A stretch of 64,000 nucleotides of DNA from Allacma fusca (taxonomy: Eukaryota > Arthropoda > Collembola > Symphypleona > Sminthuridae): assembly GCA_947179485.1 (NCBI GenBank), contig OX359246.1, forward strand, positions 27,218,001 through 27,282,000. Reading direction: 5' to 3'. This document shows, piece after piece, positions 63,642 to 64,000 of the stretch. How positions within the stretch are numbered: the first letter of the stretch is position 1; the number at the start of each line of letters is the position of its first letter. The position numbers and the translations under genes are program-made. Below the pieces are notes generated by a model. That model worked only from the letters and a program-made list of their open reading frames with translations. It did no database searches and was not told the DNA's origin.

Positions 63642-64000
63642 CTACGAACCAACACAGATGAGTCATAGTTCTTGAGGGTTAATATGTTTTGAGTGAATAG
63701 GTCTGATTAAATTTAGATACCTTGTATTAGCTTAATGCCATCCACGAATAAAATCCAACTCACAGGGACAGTAGAATTATAGAACCTGTGTTACCAAACT
63801 TACTCTAATTAAACGCAAAGGAATGAATGTGTCTACTCACTTATAGTACCACCAAGGTCGGTATGAAACAAGCTAACAAGAGCTACTTTATTCATTCAGT
63901 ATGTAATGGTGAGGAAATCATCCAAACGCAACAATCATGGCACTGCCAACCCATCTTACAATTAGTTAGACTTAACACAGTCGGACTCAGGCAAACTTAC
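63642..64000 (-). other. Probable intron of GTF3C4 at the window edge
   Basis: On the minus strand the last bases of the window begin GTAAGTTTG, a good donor, and the segment ends at the acceptor TTCGTAG before 63641. A small open patch ending in a GTGAGT donor near 63843 does not fit the phase of the next exon and was not taken as an exon. Confidence 0.45.

Overview
The window is nuclear DNA from an arthropod, most likely a copepod crustacean. It is AT-rich, genes are split by GT-AG introns, and spacers hold many CA/CT microsatellites and TATGTACATA-type words. An allatostatin-C-family neuropeptide and a selenocysteine glutathione peroxidase fit a crustacean. The species is inferred from style, not proven. 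All gene models were spliced by eye from coding frame, splice consensus and intron phase.

Layout. 1-340: right end of a hAT-like element. 4257-5549 (+): a phospholipid-hydroperoxide-type glutathione peroxidase with an in-frame TGA selenocysteine codon and a form II SECIS hairpin in its 3' UTR. 7.1-10.4 kb (-): a chymotrypsin-fold serine protease domain followed by a C-terminal array of LDL-receptor class A modules; its 5' part is not found, its 3' end is frameshifted and partly duplicated. 10.5-30.4 kb: mostly non-coding, with a second hAT-like candidate, tandem arrays and one unexplained 227-codon ORF. 30455-34178 (+): a six-exon proline/serine-rich protein with two LD-like motifs and a C-terminal CaaX box; intron 4 carries a 495-bp hAT MITE with a perfect 8-bp target duplication. 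35571-36607 (-): a complete theta-like glutathione S-transferase. 38759-38902 (-): first coding exon of a secreted precursor. 49533-53250 (+): a complete allatostatin-C-family prepropeptide. 57318-58355 (+): a NeuroD-family bHLH factor. 60176-63641 (-): most of GTF3C4/TFIIIC90, with its 5' end beyond the window.

The genes do not form one pathway. The peroxidase and the GST both belong to redox/xenobiotic defence but are 30 kb apart. The allatostatin gene and the secreted precursor at 38.9 kb are head-to-head, with 144-nt first coding exons ending in the same phase, so they may be paralogues from the known allatostatin-C cluster. The long quiet spacers around the allatostatin and NeuroD genes are where distal regulatory DNA would be expected.
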